Source: Psococerastis gibbosa (Eukaryota; Arthropoda; Insecta; Psocodea; Psocidae). Taken from it: a stretch of DNA of 64,000 nucleotides. The DNA lies in contig OZ020485.1 of the NCBI GenBank assembly GCA_963971405.1, positions 38,189,469-38,253,468 on the forward strand, given 5' to 3'. The notes beneath the pieces were generated by a model that did not search any database, was not told where the DNA came from, and saw nothing but the letters and a program-made list of their open reading frames with translations. Below, in pieces: positions 21,651 to 33,895 of this stretch (the stretch's first letter is position 1; each line of letters starts with the position of its first letter). Both the position numbers and the translations under genes were made by a program.

Positions 21651-22789
21651 AGAAGACGAATTTCTCGTTATTAAACTACACCAGGATACAAGAAAGGTTT
21701 GCTTTCTATGGTGGCAATAGTCCAAGACATTGGAATTTAATGCAGAAGACAATAAAGTTTCCTGCAGCCCTTCAATTAGGTGATAGCTGATAGCTAATAG
21801 CTTAAATGTTTTCAACAACGAATCATAGCCATAATACCCTAATTCTTGGAGGCACGGCACTGATATGCGGCATAGAAGGGTGGAAAGATGGATACCTATA
21901 AGTACAATATGAAATTCCGGGTTCGACAGGCTTATTTTTAATGCAGACTGCTTAATCCCCAAACACAGAGTGAATTGAATACCAAGTGGATCACACTGCG
22001 CTGGACATGACAACTGCTTGAGAAAAAGGATTATTGTACTTATAAAAATAGAAACTAGCCGTAATCCCCAATTTTAGATCTCCCAATTTAAAAAAAAAAT
22101 CTGCTTCTCCCCACTCTACATACTGTGCAGTTCTTACACTCCTTGTATATTTCAATTGAACGCAAGGTAGGTAGGCGTACCTATGTATAAATTATTCATT
22201 AGACTATCTCGTCATATAATGTACAGTAATTATGTCCTTACAATATTATATTTTAATATAAATAATGACATAAAAATTAAACAAATATACTATATATGCA
22301 TGTAAGTTGTTGTATATTTCGTGGGTTATATACTTGATCATGAATTGAACAACAGGACATAGATTCAATTGCACTCAGTATTGTAATAGTAATAATTAAC
22401 TCTCTTCTAAATAGAATCACAATGGTAACGAGAATAGAATGGAACATTTGAAAAGGTACTACATTAGTTATATAAATTAAATTAAAATAGTTTCAGTATT
22501 GTGAGTTTGTAAGCAGCTCAAAAAGTAAGCAAATAAAACGAGGGAGTAGGATGATCCAAAGCTCGCCTAGTTTTTCATAAAGAAAAGAGCAAAATGCAAA
22601 TAAAAAAGACAAAAATTTCATCTTGTTGTTAAAGGAAGAACTACTAGTACTTGTGATGTACTCTGTAAATTTTACTGAGGAAATAACTTTTTCATCATAA
22701 AATGTCTCAATAGCCCTAACCTTTATTTATCAAGTAAGAAGTATTAACATTAGACTTCATTTCAAGCATTTTATAGTGAATATGAAGCT
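21651..22789. other. Unassigned AT-rich sequence
   Basis: No feature recognised; the open frame near 21624-22013 (minus) shows no motif. Confidence 0.45.
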
Positions 22790-23545
22790 CGTATAGTAAA
22801 TAGTATATTAAATATACTATAAGATAATTTAGAAATCTACGTAATTAATCAAAATATTAAATTTCAACTTGTTATGCATGTTGGCTATAATTATGAAATT
22901 TAGGAACTTCATCTCATTTAAAAATCATTTAAAATAGTTTTAAATTTCTAATAAGGCAGATTATTGCATCCGTAGAATTTTAAAAGCTTCAATACTATAA
23001 ATATACTATTTACTATACGAGCACTTCAGCTCCCAATAATAATAAGATAATTTAGAAATCATGTTATGCATGTTGACTATAATCATGAAATTTATTAACT
23101 TCATCTCATTTAAAACTAATTTAAAATAGCTTTTATAATTCTATAGATGCACCAATCTGCCTTATTAGAAATTTAAAACAATTTTAATAATTGAGTTTTA
23201 AATGAGATGAAATTAATAATTTCATGATTATAGTCAACATGCATAACAAGTTGAAATTTAATATTTTTACTAATTACGTAGATTTCTTAATTATCTTATT
23301 AATATTGGGAGCCGAAGTGCTCGAATAGTAAATAGTATATTTATGGTATTGAAGCTATTAAAATTCTACAGATGCACCAATCTGCCTTATTAGAAATTTA
23401 AAACTATTTTAAATGAGTTTTAAATGGGATGAAGTTAATAAATTTCATAATCATAGTCAACATGCATAACAAGTTGAAATTTAATATTTTGATTAATTAC
23501 GTAGATTTCTAAATTATCTTATTAATATTGGGACCTGAAGTGCAC
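22790..23545. repeat. Cluster of four inverted and direct AT-rich repeat units
   Basis: One unit (GCACCAATCTGCCTTATTAG, GAGATGAARTTAATAA, AGTCAACATGCATAACAAGT, ATTACGTAGATTTCT, TTAATATTGGGA) occurs forward at about 23150-23310 and 23370-23540 and inverted at about 22820-23000 and 23040-23165. The two middle units form one close palindrome. ATAGTAAATAGTATATT recurs at unit borders. It has no coding capacity. Confidence 0.85.
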
Positions 23546-23604
23546 CCCACAACAATGCAGCGCCCCCCCCCCCTCCCGCGCCATTGGCCGCGCAGGAATG
23601 TTCT

Positions 23605-23765
23605 GCCCCACACTGGCTACATTTTCTGGTCATGCTTCGAAGGGCATGTAAAGCAGGCGGTCCCGGGCCTTCCTAGTTGAGTGTAAGAGAGGGCTTTATA
23701 GCCCTAACTCCGCTAGGTTGGCTTAGTAATTGAAACAATAAAAAGTCCTTATTTATTTAATTTAT
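23605..23765 (+). repeat. tRNA-derived SINE family 1, 5'-truncated copy
   Basis: Starts at CCCACACTGGCTACATTTTC just after box B and runs through CTAGTTGAGTGTAAGAGAGG, CCCTAACTCCGCTAGGTTGG and a TCCTTATTTATTTAA tail. Confidence 0.85.
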
Positions 23766-23859
23766 TTAAATTTACATCCACAAGACGTCCTGATTATTAT
23801 TTTTAATTTTGCCACATAAAATTTTTAAATCCTTTAATTTTGGCTATAAACTATTAAGA

Positions 23860-23930
23860 GGAGGTTAACTCTTCAACCTAAGTTATTTTAATGCCAGTGT
23901 TAAATACCTTCAAATCAATCAATATATTCA
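23860..23930 (-). repeat. tRNA-like foldback family, arm fragment
   Basis: GAGGAGGTTAACTCTTCAAC then ATGCCAGTGTTA is the inverse of the left arm of the copy at 3716. No tRNA-like core remains. Confidence 0.55.
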
Positions 23931-24724
23931 AAATTAAGAATACAATACAAATTATACAATTTTGAAAATGAACCCTATAGGCCATGTGGCCCGTGATGGG
24001 TTCTGTCTTAGTTGCTAGGTTAGTATTATAAGATGTTATAATATTAATAATAAAATAATAAAACTAGGTATGCGGTACATTATTCATTACATTATACATA
24101 TACGACAATATATTTTACGTTAAAGTTGTAAAATGGATAAGACCCGTATATTTTGATAAATAAATAGGCCTACTGAATTGAAGTGTTGGCTACAATTGAA
24201 GGAAATATAGGGATACATATCAAAGGAAAGGTTTCAAATAATTAAAACATGCAATAGGTACCTTGTAAACCTACTAAACTAGCAGTATTTGCCTGCATTA
24301 AATTATCAAGCGGAAGTAAATTTCAAACGAACAAGCACCACCTCTTGAGGTCGAGGTGTCAGGCATCACCATATCAAATTTCCATACGGGAAACATCATC
24401 GAGTGTAGCATCATTGATTTGGTTTCGAGTAGGTGTTGCTTTCAATTATCGCATTTCCATAGCGAGGCCCAAAACAATTCCAGTTCAATCTGCCAGTTAA
24501 AGGAAATGCTTTTCAGGTTAAAAATTACCCACAGATCGCAGGATCAATGCAATTCCACCGCATTCGGTCAGTTATTAGAAATGATTTTCAGGTTAAAAAT
24601 AGGCTGCTTGACAGTTGTAACAATAAAATATGCTAGATAATAGATATAACTATAGGTAAATAACAATAATAATGCAATATAGGTTTTTTGCATGAAAAAT
24701 TGCAAATATTAAAATATAAATAAA
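23931..24724. other. Unassigned sequence with short tandem duplication
   Basis: Two units about 74 bp apart (24478 and 24552) share CAGTTA..GAAATG and TTTTCAGGTTAAAAAT. They lie in a 94-codon open frame (24356-24640) without a recognised domain. Confidence 0.45.
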
Positions 24725-25080
24725 TGTTGGCGTTTTTAGCTGTGGATTACAGGAACCAAAACGCCGGCAGACATGGAAAACCGGAATATGACGTCACATT
24801 GCGGATACTACATATGCTAATAATACTATTACTACTTATTCCCTACTGGTGGCTACTCAGCGGCATCATAAATTACCATAGTCACATGACCTCCTTTTTA
24901 ACCATCAAACTTAAAATAACGGGGGAAAATATTTATTCCCCGTACTAAATAACGATTTTTCAAGAAAAGGTTTAAAGGGTATAAAAAAATTAATTAATAA
25001 AAAATCTACTAATGCATTGAAAATAAAAAATGAAAAGTCAATAAAAATAACAAATTTTGCGGTGCTAATTGTCTACGTGT
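24725..25080 (+). repeat. Dispersed repeat D, copy 2
   Basis: Same block order as 18700-19140, including TTTTTAGCTGTGGAT, AATATGACGTCACATT and GGATACTACATATGCTA. Confidence 0.7.
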
Positions 25081-25309
25081 CCTCTTAACCTCTTCTCAAA
25101 TTTAGACTAACGACTAGCTCCCAATGTGTTATCATCCGCTGAAGGATGCGAACTCGAGACAGATTGGATACGAGTGAAGAGGATTCTGCTGCAGTATATT
25201 ACCTGGATGACTGATGGGAAACCCTGTTGGACCCACATCCGCGTGCTGAGCAACATAATTGGCTTCCTAGGTGAAAAAACCAAGACAAATGATGATGGAT
25301 GCAGGGGAT

Positions 25310-26790
25310 TTTATTTTCTCTTCACCTAGGACAGCGCCGCTTTGCGACTCACCTGGGACAATTAGAATTAAGTCCCCAAGATTCCGCTTTAAGAGTATTT
25401 TCACCCCTTTACAATAGTCTGGAATCTGGATGTTATCTCTGCTATAATCATGAAGGAGAAAACACCTAAGACAATGCCTCTGCGTCTCAGTGCTCCTGGG
25501 ACAATTAGATTCAAGTACTTAAGTGCCAAGGATTCTACATACAGTACTATACGAGCATTTTTACCCATATATACATTAGTCTGGAATCTGGATGTTATCT
25601 CTGGTATAATCATGAAGGTGAAAACACCTGGGACAGTGCCTCTGTGTCTCATTGCTCCTGGGACAATTAGATTTTAGTACTTAAGACCCAAGGATTCTAC
25701 ATACAGTACTATACGAGCATTTTTACCCATATATACATTAGTCTGGAATCTGGATGTTATCTCTGCTATATTCATGAAGGAGAAAACACCTGGGACAGTG
25801 CCTCTGCGTCTCAGTGCTCCTGGGACAATTAGATTTAGTACTTAAGTTCCAAGGATTCTACACACAGTACTATATGAGTATTTTTACTCATATACAGGGA
25901 TACATTAGTCTGGAGTCTGGATGTTATCTCTGGTATAATTATGAAGGAGAAAACACCTGGGACAGTGCCTCTGTGTCTCAGTGCTCCTGGGACAATTAGA
26001 TTTTAGTACTTAAGACCCAAGGATTCTACATACAGTACTATACGAGCATTTTTACCCATATATACATTAGTCTGGAATCTGGATGTTATCTCTGCTATAA
26101 TCATGAAGGAGAAAACACCTGGGACAGTGCCTCTGCGTCTCAGTGCTCCTGGGACAATTAGATTTAGTACTTAAGTTCCAAGGATTCTACACACAGTACT
26201 ATATGAGTATTTTTACTCATATACAGGGATACATTAGTTTGGAATCTGGATGTTATCTCTGGTATAATCATGAAGGAGAAAACACTTAGGACAGTGCCTC
26301 AGTGCTTCGGGAACAAATAGATTTAAGTACTTAAGTCCCCAGGATTCTACTATATGAGCATTTTTACCCCATTACAGTAGTCTGGAATCTGAATGTTATC
26401 TCTGGTATAATCATGAAGAAGAAAGAACACCTAGGACAGTGCCTCTGCGCCTAGGTGCTCCTGGGAAATTAGATTTAAGTACTTAAGTCCCCAGGATCCT
26501 ACTATGTAAGCATTTTTACCCCAATACAGTAGTCTGGAATCTCGATGTTATCTCTGGTATAAATAATCATGAAGAAGAAAACACGATGGTACAAATAATA
26601 TTTTTCTCTTCACCCAGGGCAGCGTCTCTGCGCCCCGGCGCATCTGGGACAGTTAGATTAAGGTATTTAAGTCTCAAATATTCTACTACATAAATATTTT
26701 CTCCCCTAAGCAATAGTTTGGCATTTGGATGTTATATCTATTTTATACATAGGTAATCAAGCATGAAGGAGAAAACACGAGAGTAAAAAT
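25310..26790 (+). repeat. Satellite array, about nine units of about 165 bp
   Basis: The anchor GGATGTTATCTCT recurs at 25428, 25590, 25752, 25919, 26081, 26248, 26391 (variant), 26543 and 26727. Spacings are 162, 162, 167, 162, 167, 143, 152 and 184. Central units alternate between two types, giving an exact 329-base two-unit period. Edge units are diverged and shortened or lengthened. Confidence 0.92.
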
Positions 26791-26964
26791 AATAATTACA
26801 GTTTAGGAGTCGTTTGTATTCCTCTTGCAATAAGACGTATGTTCAAGTTGGGCTGTAGAGGGTAAAGCTTCTCCGGTTCGGTAACTTGTATGGTAAGTTG
26901 CACAATATTACTTTAGCAATTTTAGTGATAGAATATTTTCAACATTCACTATGTAAGACTTCGT

Positions 26965-27065
26965 CATAGTAACACAAACAAGTAAAATAACTTTGTCAAA
27001 TTTCATTAAACATTTATAATATGCTATCGATTTCGGCACTGGGCCATCGTCAGTCTAAAGTAACA
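26965..27065 (-). ncRNA. Hammerhead-ribozyme-like motif, PLE-related fragment
   Basis: On the minus strand CTGACGA (27047-27053) is followed by a short GGC/GCC stem, GAAA (27031-27034), the palindrome TCGA and TA. This fits the conserved core CUGANGA..GAAA..UH with a minimal palindromic stem III. The stem I pairing is poor. The downstream sequence resembles the fragment at 37555-37670. Confidence 0.35.
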
Positions 27066-28149
27066 CAAACAACACTAAACAATATTAGTATTTAAGTCCC
27101 CCGCCGTGGTTACTAATTTTTGTCTTGGATATCATTAAGGGGAGGGGACTTTAAAAAGTTTTCTTCATTTTTCGAGCTTGAAGTTTTTATCGCGGCAGAC
27201 ATGGATTCGCGGCAGGCTTTTTTTACTGTAGAAATTTCAAAATATAAATGGTACATTAAATTTTTAGTAATTAGCATACTTCTTTCATGTTAAAGTAGCG
27301 CTTGATGACACTTTTACGCAATACATAAAGCATTATGATACTAATTCCAGTCATCCTGTTTCAGATTCCACTTAGCATGGTAATACAGTAACTTATCCAG
27401 ATAAGCTCAACCAATTAAACCTGATTTGATTTTAAAACGATCGCACAATTTTGTTAACCCCTTCTCCCCTGCTGGCCATCCAACACTCTCGCGAGCACCC
27501 AAATCAATAATACACGGTAATATATGGCTGTGCTGTACGTACTGTATACTATCCGTAATAATTAGTGTGTAGCAATTAGCTCAAATTGCAAAACAATGGT
27601 TTACCAGTTAGAGCGTTATTAGATTAAGAGTGATCCTGCTGTGCACATGTAGGCCAAACACTTATCATTCAAGAAGGGTCTACATTTAAACAAATGTGGT
27701 GCAGGAAAATGACAGCTTTTGACACAGGATTTTTGTATGGTGATGACTGAATGACTTATGCCAGAGGCTTGAAAAAAAATGTGGTTCCCTGAAAAAGTGT
27801 GAATTTGTGTTTAGGATTTTATCCGGGCCTTTCCATTTTGGGAAGGAACTAACTAACAAAAAGGGCCAAAAGGCTATAGTAATCAGGTATTTTCATTGAC
27901 ATCTCGGTGGAGAAAATGGGGGTACGAAGGCACTGCCCAGGGAAGCAACAGTTAACAGCTTATTTTTATTGAATACCTTAAACTTGAGAACCTATACAGT
28001 AAATACTGTAAGTTAAAATCGTGTATTCATTCCATGACTATTCTTTTATATCGAAATTTCCCCAGTGATACAAGTCTCATACATGAGTACTTAGTGCTGG
28101 GGTATACAATGAAAACTGTATTTGTAAATTTTGTATTATATCTTACTTA
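27066..28149. other. Unassigned sequence
   Basis: No feature recognised. Confidence 0.4.
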
Positions 28150-28240
28150 CTTAAATGGGTTAATTGTATAAGTGGGCCGAAAGGCACAAAATTCGCCCAT
28201 ATGGAAAATAAAGACAATTTTCTTTCTTCTTTTCTTTCTT
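28150..28240 (+). repeat. Retroposon 3' end with AATAAAGAC tail, copy 1
   Basis: GGGTTAATTGTATAAGTGGG, AAAGGCACAAAATTCGCC and GGAAAATAAAGACAATTTTC recur at 40425-40500. The TTTCTT repeats at the end look like a LINE 3' tail. Confidence 0.65.
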
Positions 28241-29664
28241 TAAATCAAGGGCCCCTTGACAGAATTTGCTACAAGCCCCACTCTGCCTTAATCCGGCACT
28301 GGGTGGCCCAGTATTACAATAGTGCTCCCCATGGTGCATGACTAATAAAATCAGCTCTCAAACAATAGTACGGAAAAATAGCGTAATAACATAAATCAAC
28401 CAAATACATTTTCCCACCACAGCCCCTTCCTATCATAACAAAATATCTTCATGTTAACGGGCTTGAAAACAAAACGGTAAATTTTGGGATCTCTTGCTTC
28501 CTTTATATTGTGAGTAGGGCAAACAAATGGCAACCGGCTCTTAAAGATATTAATTTAAGTCGCAAAAAACGTGGGTTGCCTTGGTAACTGAGGATTTCTC
28601 TGCTAACTCTAATTATGACAAATAAGTTCTTTCATGAGGTTCTCTGCTTTTATTTTAGGAAAGTTATTTTGAATATTTCAGCAGACACACAGTTATGAGT
28701 AATAGAATAGAGTGAGAAACTTTGCATGTATTTTATTGTATACCTATTTTGGATATGATCTCACAATTAATTGTCATAGTCTGAAAGCCGCTAAAAACGC
28801 AAAATTAATTATTCTATGTGACAAGTTACTTTCCTTAAATACTGTCAACCGTACCTATAATATATAAATTACTCTTAATAAATAAAAGTAGGCTTACATA
28901 GAGAGAAAAATAGTCCTTCATACATATATCTAATTTTTCAGCATCAAAATGATTGGACATACGGTAGCTGAACCTTGAATCTTGAAACTTTTAAGGTTTT
29001 AAGGTTAATACTCAATGAACAATTATTAACTTTAGTTGCCATGTGTTCAGTTTAGTCATTAGTTTTTATTTTTAGTCTATAGTTGTCAAGTTGTCTACTC
29101 TCTCTTAATTATTTGTATCACATTAGGGGAGGAATCGAGGAATACCCGAAATGTCCAACAAGCTACAGCTACCTTAGAATGAAAATTGAAGGGAAACGCA
29201 TGTAATCGAGAGGGCAAATCCAACACAAAGCCCTGTCTCAGGAATCGGAGCACACACGAAATCAATTTGAAATCAACAATGATGGGGAATCAATAGAAGG
29301 TAATATATCAACGAGTACTTGACTTGCTATCAGTCCAATTGATGTAACTTTCATTTTGATTTTGTCACGTAGGCAGAAAAACCTTGTTTTCCGTTTTGAG
29401 CCCTCGATAAATTGATTTCCACTGTATTCTTTTATTTCAAATAAGAGCTTTCCCGTGTTGTAATATCCAATATTGCATACTGTTCCCTAGTCACTATACT
29501 GTAGCATAATTCAAATTTGCATTTTAATGAAGCCAAGTCTACAGTTTTAACAGTGCTGTACTGTACTAATTACTACTTACTGTAATATAATAGTACTTAT
29601 AATTGTGCTTATAGTCCGTATACTACAGTATAATAGTACGTACTTATAAGTTATAACAGTCAAA
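28241..29664. other. Unassigned AT-rich sequence
   Basis: No feature recognised. Confidence 0.45.
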
Positions 29665-30045
29665 CTATATTGACGGAAATATCATCAATGGTGCATTTAT
29701 ATATTGACACCTCATCCCACTTGTCTTCAATAATTGACAATTTTTTTTTCAATTTTTTACAATTTTGTCTTTGTTTTAATTTTATAATCTACAAGAAATT
29801 TTATAATTTAAATTATGAAATAATTTGTTCGTTCTCCAGAAATTAATTACAATTATTTATCATCTCCAGACGACGCCATTGTTTAATTTTAGTTCGTTAT
29901 TGTTTGCAAAGGTTGATTTTACTGTATGATCATTGGTCAATTTTAACATGCGGAAGTTAAAATGGACAATGACATAGAGTAAAATAAAAATCGCATCAGT
30001 TATTGATGCACAAATGACGGAATATTGACAAGTGGAATAGCCAGC
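29665..30045. repeat. Diverged foldback MITE relative
   Basis: Begins ATTGACGGAAATATCATCAA and shares GACGCCATTGTTTAATTTTAG, ATTTTACTGTATGATCATTG and ACATAGAGTAAAATAAAAAT with the core of the foldback MITE at 20192 and 53652. The outer arms differ. A near copy is at 30690. Confidence 0.65.
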
Positions 30046-30689
30046 ATAAAAATCGTTATAAAAGGGGTGGACGGATAGTGTGATTATGGTATTAACTAGA
30101 TAAAAAACATTTGTTCCAGGCTTTTAGTTATACCTGTACTGAAAATTGAAATCTTTTTAAATCCTGAAATCTCATAACTATAATTAGGCATTGACAAGCG
30201 CATTAGCTTACCTACCGCTTCAAATTCGTTACCTACTTAAGCCACTAGCGTTCCCCTTGCAGCAATTTTCGTTGTAATGTACTGGAGTAGTGCTGGCTGT
30301 AAGCATTTCCAATCCAAACGTGAATGGTAAAGGCACGCCTGTTCTTTACTGCCTGCCATAACGATTTTGTGTAAGGGGTTGCTCTGTGGTGGGGAGGCGG
30401 GGAGGCGTCTTTCTTCACGCTTCATCAATGCCATTTTTCATTAGAAGTTTGACGTGTTCAAGTTAAGGTTGTTCACACTTGTTCTTGTTGTAGATGAAGT
30501 AATTTGGTTAATGTTTAGAAGCGTAGTCATTAATTTTTTTTGGAAGAGGCATGCTATAAATCTTTAATAAACAAGTGCCTATTGAAAAATTTCTGTATGA
30601 CATAGACGCATTCTCATAAAGATGGAACTACAGTGTAGGGGCATTAAACCTAGTAGAGGTAAGGCACTGGTCAATTGTACTTCATATTT
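30046..30689. other. Unassigned spacer
   Basis: A 65-codon minus frame at 30237-30434 has no recognised motif. Confidence 0.4.
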
Positions 30690-31040
30690 GATTTTGTCAT
30701 TGACGGAAAATCATCAATGCTGCATTATTTATTTTTACACCCCATTCCACTCGTATTCAACAATTGATCATATTTGTTCTAATTTTTTCCAAATTTGTAA
30801 GTTTACCCACCGTCTTTCTTTTAATTTTATAATCTACAAGAAATTTTATGATTTAAACTACGAAATAATTCGTTTGTTCTCAAGAAATTAATTTAAATTA
30901 TTTATCATCTCTAGACGACGTCATAGTTTAATTTTAGTTTGTAATTGTCAGCAACGCGTGATTTTACTCTACGATCATTGATCAATTTTAAAAACATGAG
31001 AAAATTAAAATGGAGAATGTCATAGAGTAAAACAAAAATC
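30690..31040. repeat. Diverged foldback MITE relative, second copy
   Basis: ATTGACGGAAAATCATCAAT, ATAATCTACAAGAAATTTTA, TTATCATCTCTAGACGACG and CTACGATCATTGATCAATTT match 29665-30045 in order. A LINE fragment begins directly after it. Confidence 0.65.
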
Positions 31041-31380
31041 TCAAATCAAATGTGTGGGGATCAAGAGGGTACTCCGGACCACATCACTTTTGAGTGCCAC
31101 CTCTACAGCCGGGAGAGGACAAAGCTTATTAGCAGGTTGCAAGACCAGGGGAAGCTGCCGCCATTCACATATATGGATGTGCTCCAGGACTTGGACAGTG
31201 AGGTGCTGACGGAGGTGGTCCGCTTCCTGGAGGGTATTGGTCAGAAGTGGTAGGACGTTGGGCAAGCTGTTTTATACGGTCCCTGGGCAACCTCGTTGTC
31301 CAGTGAGCTCCCGATAGCAGTCTTTTGCCAGATGGATTAGGTAATGGCTGTGTACCCTTAAGCCAAAAAAAAAAATTGAA
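31041..31380 (+). pseudogene. LINE C-terminal fragment with poly(A) tail
   Basis: The frame from about 31050 reads MCGDQEGTPDHITFECHLYS, then RERTKLISRLQDQ and ends GIGQKW at a TAG (31251-31253). Cys, then TPDHITFEC followed by an Arg-rich segment is the zinc-knuckle-like C-terminus seen after RNase H in I/R1/Jockey-type LINEs. About 110 bases of 3' UTR are followed by a run of about 11 A (31364-31374). All catalytic domains are missing through 5' truncation. It differs from the TAC-tailed LINE at 59454, so it is a second family. Confidence 0.75.
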
Positions 31381-31732
31381 GTAAAATTGACCAGTGAAAT
31401 ACCCGCCTAACTAAAAAGTGTATTGATACAATAAAAGGTAGAACTGAGAAAAATGGCTGTTTGTATTTGCCACAAGATGAATTAAAACAGGTTGTAATGT
31501 CAGCGGCTGCCTCGTGAACCACAGGGGTATTTATTGTTATTTGGTAAATATACGCTCCTCGTCCAGGGAATACTGGGCGAGGAAAAGAGGGAGAGGAAAA
31601 AAATATTATGAATTGATGTGTTTTTTTTATAGAGTAGGTCATTGAACCTTACCCTGCTAAAGACATCCTCGGTTTTCGAACATAATTGGGATTGTTTCCG
31701 AATGAGTTTCAAGCCATTGTCAAACTGGTTCA
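31381..31732. other. Unassigned spacer
   Basis: No feature recognised. Confidence 0.4.
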
Positions 31733-31950
31733 CTCCTCGATGTCTCTACCCACCGAATACAAGTGCCAATGGGCAAGCTTACCACTGACATTTTAGCAGG
31801 TATAATATCGACTTAACCAAGTATGGGATCGAGTCGACCCGTATCTGTACTTGGTTAAGTCATGCTTTCGTCTGTTTCATTGCGTCAATGGTAAGCTTGT
31901 CTCAGCTTGTCCATTATCGCTTGTAGCCTGTATAGGTTGACATCGAGAAC
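31733..31950. repeat. Hairpin-forming foldback element
   Basis: Inner arms GACTTAACCAAGTA and TACTTGGTTAAGTC (about 31810-31862) are perfect inverse copies. Outer arms CAAGCTTACCACTGAC and GTCAATGGTAAGCTTG differ by one base. The pairing continues outward at lower identity to CTCGATGTC and GACATCGAG. No protein is encoded. Confidence 0.75.
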
Positions 31951-32211
31951 GTATACCAGTTTGCCAATGGCTAAACGTTCATATACGGAAACAATACAAA
32001 TAATGTTTGAAATCCATGGGGTCGTTGGCATTGGACAAGGGACCTATGGGCCACTGTATGTAGGTCTGGGTCCGTAAAAAGTCCTTAAATAACTAATTAA
32101 CTATTAACTATGGGATCGAGTCAAGCGCAAGCGTATGGCATAACTACTCTTCCAGTTGAAGCGCCTTGAGGTCAAAGGGTTTAAGTGACAAAAATAAATA
32201 ATGGAGACAGT
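31951..32211. other. Unassigned spacer
   Basis: AAAAAGTCCTTAAATAACTAA at about 32077 may be a leftover SINE family 1 tail. ATGGGATCGAGTC recurs from the hairpin loop at 31823 to 32110. Confidence 0.35.
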
Positions 32212-32475
32212 TGAGGCTAAAGTTTGTAATTTAATTGAAAACGTATAGGTGTACCAATTTTCCATGAATTCTAGCATTGTCAAAATGACGAACTCAGATC
32301 TTCCTGTTGGTTTATAGGACAAAGAGCAACTAGAGTAACAGCATGCTGCCCGTAACTCCAAAACACAAAAAATGTTACTTGCACCCCTTGGCAATTGACT
32401 CTCTGTTTCACAACGCGTTACCACTTTTAGTAGTCCATAAAGAATGTTCATGATTTTTACCATTGAATTTACAAT
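32212..32475 (+). repeat. Dispersed repeat A, copy 2
   Basis: Aligns by eye with 4396-4622 over most of its length in the same orientation. Unknown class. Confidence 0.65.
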
Positions 32476-33851
32476 ATGACATTGATATGCAATATATACA
32501 CTATATGTAATGTGATATATTATATTCTGTGTATTTATACTGTATATTCCATGCTTTTACCCATGCAAATGGCAACGCGCTACAGAACCCGTAGGCAGCA
32601 GAACCTGATACAGCGTTCCTTAATCTGACGTCAATTTACTGAAACTGGAGGTTCTAATGATTTTATCCCTCCCTCCTCCACCCAATTAAAAAATTTTCAT
32701 CGGAACCTGAAGCTAAAAAGGCTCTGAAAGAAATAAACGGGGGCAGCCCAATAGATAGATGGGAAAGTGTTCTACATCTGACCTGGTTCAGTGGCTCGAG
32801 AATCGACAGGTGTAGATGAGTTACCCTTCCCCCATGGATTGCACGGGTGTATACATACAGTATTTTGTGCTAAACAAGAGAAACTTATTTTCATAAAAGT
32901 AAGCAGCAGAAATAAAAGGCAACACAGCATATTCGTTACTGCATGGGTAGATGGAGTAAGCTATGAGACATATTATCCAATTTCAAACTTTTCGTGCATT
33001 TCGTCGGAACCTATGAAAACTGAGAAGATTTTCAAAGAAAAAAAATAGGGGGAACCCATCATCCATTCTTGAAACCTATTTCACAGTTATTTCCCGGCCC
33101 AACTTTTTTGAAACAACTCTCCGACTAAAGTATATTTTGGTTCCTACCCTAAGCAGTATAACTTTAACTATCTGCATGAGTTGGTGTTTTTCAATGCATT
33201 TTATATTAGTGCCATTACTGTCACATCTTTCTATCTGATTTTGTCTTTATTGAATGTATTGTATGTATTTATTTTTATATCCCATAATTTTATTTTCAGA
33301 CATTAGTTTGTAATACAATGCATTCACATTGTACCTATATTCAAACGGAAATATTGACTTTTTGAATTAAATAAATTAAAAAATAAAATATTTATGCATT
33401 TGGCTATATAATAAAAGGTTCAAAAATTATTTACAATTTTAAAGTTTAATTTATTTCCAACCTGTTTGGCGCATAATAGAATAGAAGCCGATCAAAATTT
33501 TCCTTCTGGGGGGGAGGCAGTGAAACGATGGGTTTGAGTTATTTCGAACCGAAGCACCCTACGTGAGATAACGTGTATACGTATTTTTATAAATTGTATA
33601 CTATTTATTAACGTTTCTTCAGATAATAAATCACGAATAAATCAAGTACAGAATAAAGTCAGAAACGGTGTCAGTTACAGTATGTAATTACGAAGTCTCA
33701 GAAAGTTTTTAGGGTATAGTTTCACAAACTTCAATTGAAATAGAAATAGTGTTTGCTTTGAGGTAAAGCCGAAGCTTTTGCTTCAACACTCGAGTTAATA
33801 ACCTGCCTTCTTATACAGTTGCAAATGCCATTCAGTGATTTCTCAGCTCAT
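32476..33851. other. Unassigned sequence
   Basis: An 85-codon frame at 32791-33048 has no recognised domain. Otherwise AT-rich and featureless. Confidence 0.45.
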
Positions 33852-33895
33852 TGCTTTCCAATTTATACGTAGTATAAAGAAAGCATTGTTTTCTT
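33852..33895 (+). repeat. 5' tip of the long TGTC-type repeat
   Basis: GCTTTCCAATTTATACGTAG and TATAAAGAAAGC match the first 40 bases of the copies at 35628 and 48824; homology then stops. Confidence 0.7.

Noticed and set aside
25401..25677. Overlapping open frames on both strands
   Set aside because: Produced by the satellite units; the peptides are repeats of the same DNA.
25310..26790. CRISPR-like array
   Set aside because: Repeats are contiguous units of about 165 bp without spacers and the genome is eukaryotic.
30237..30434. Minus-strand frame of 65 codons as a host exon
   Set aside because: No splice signals, domain or supporting context.
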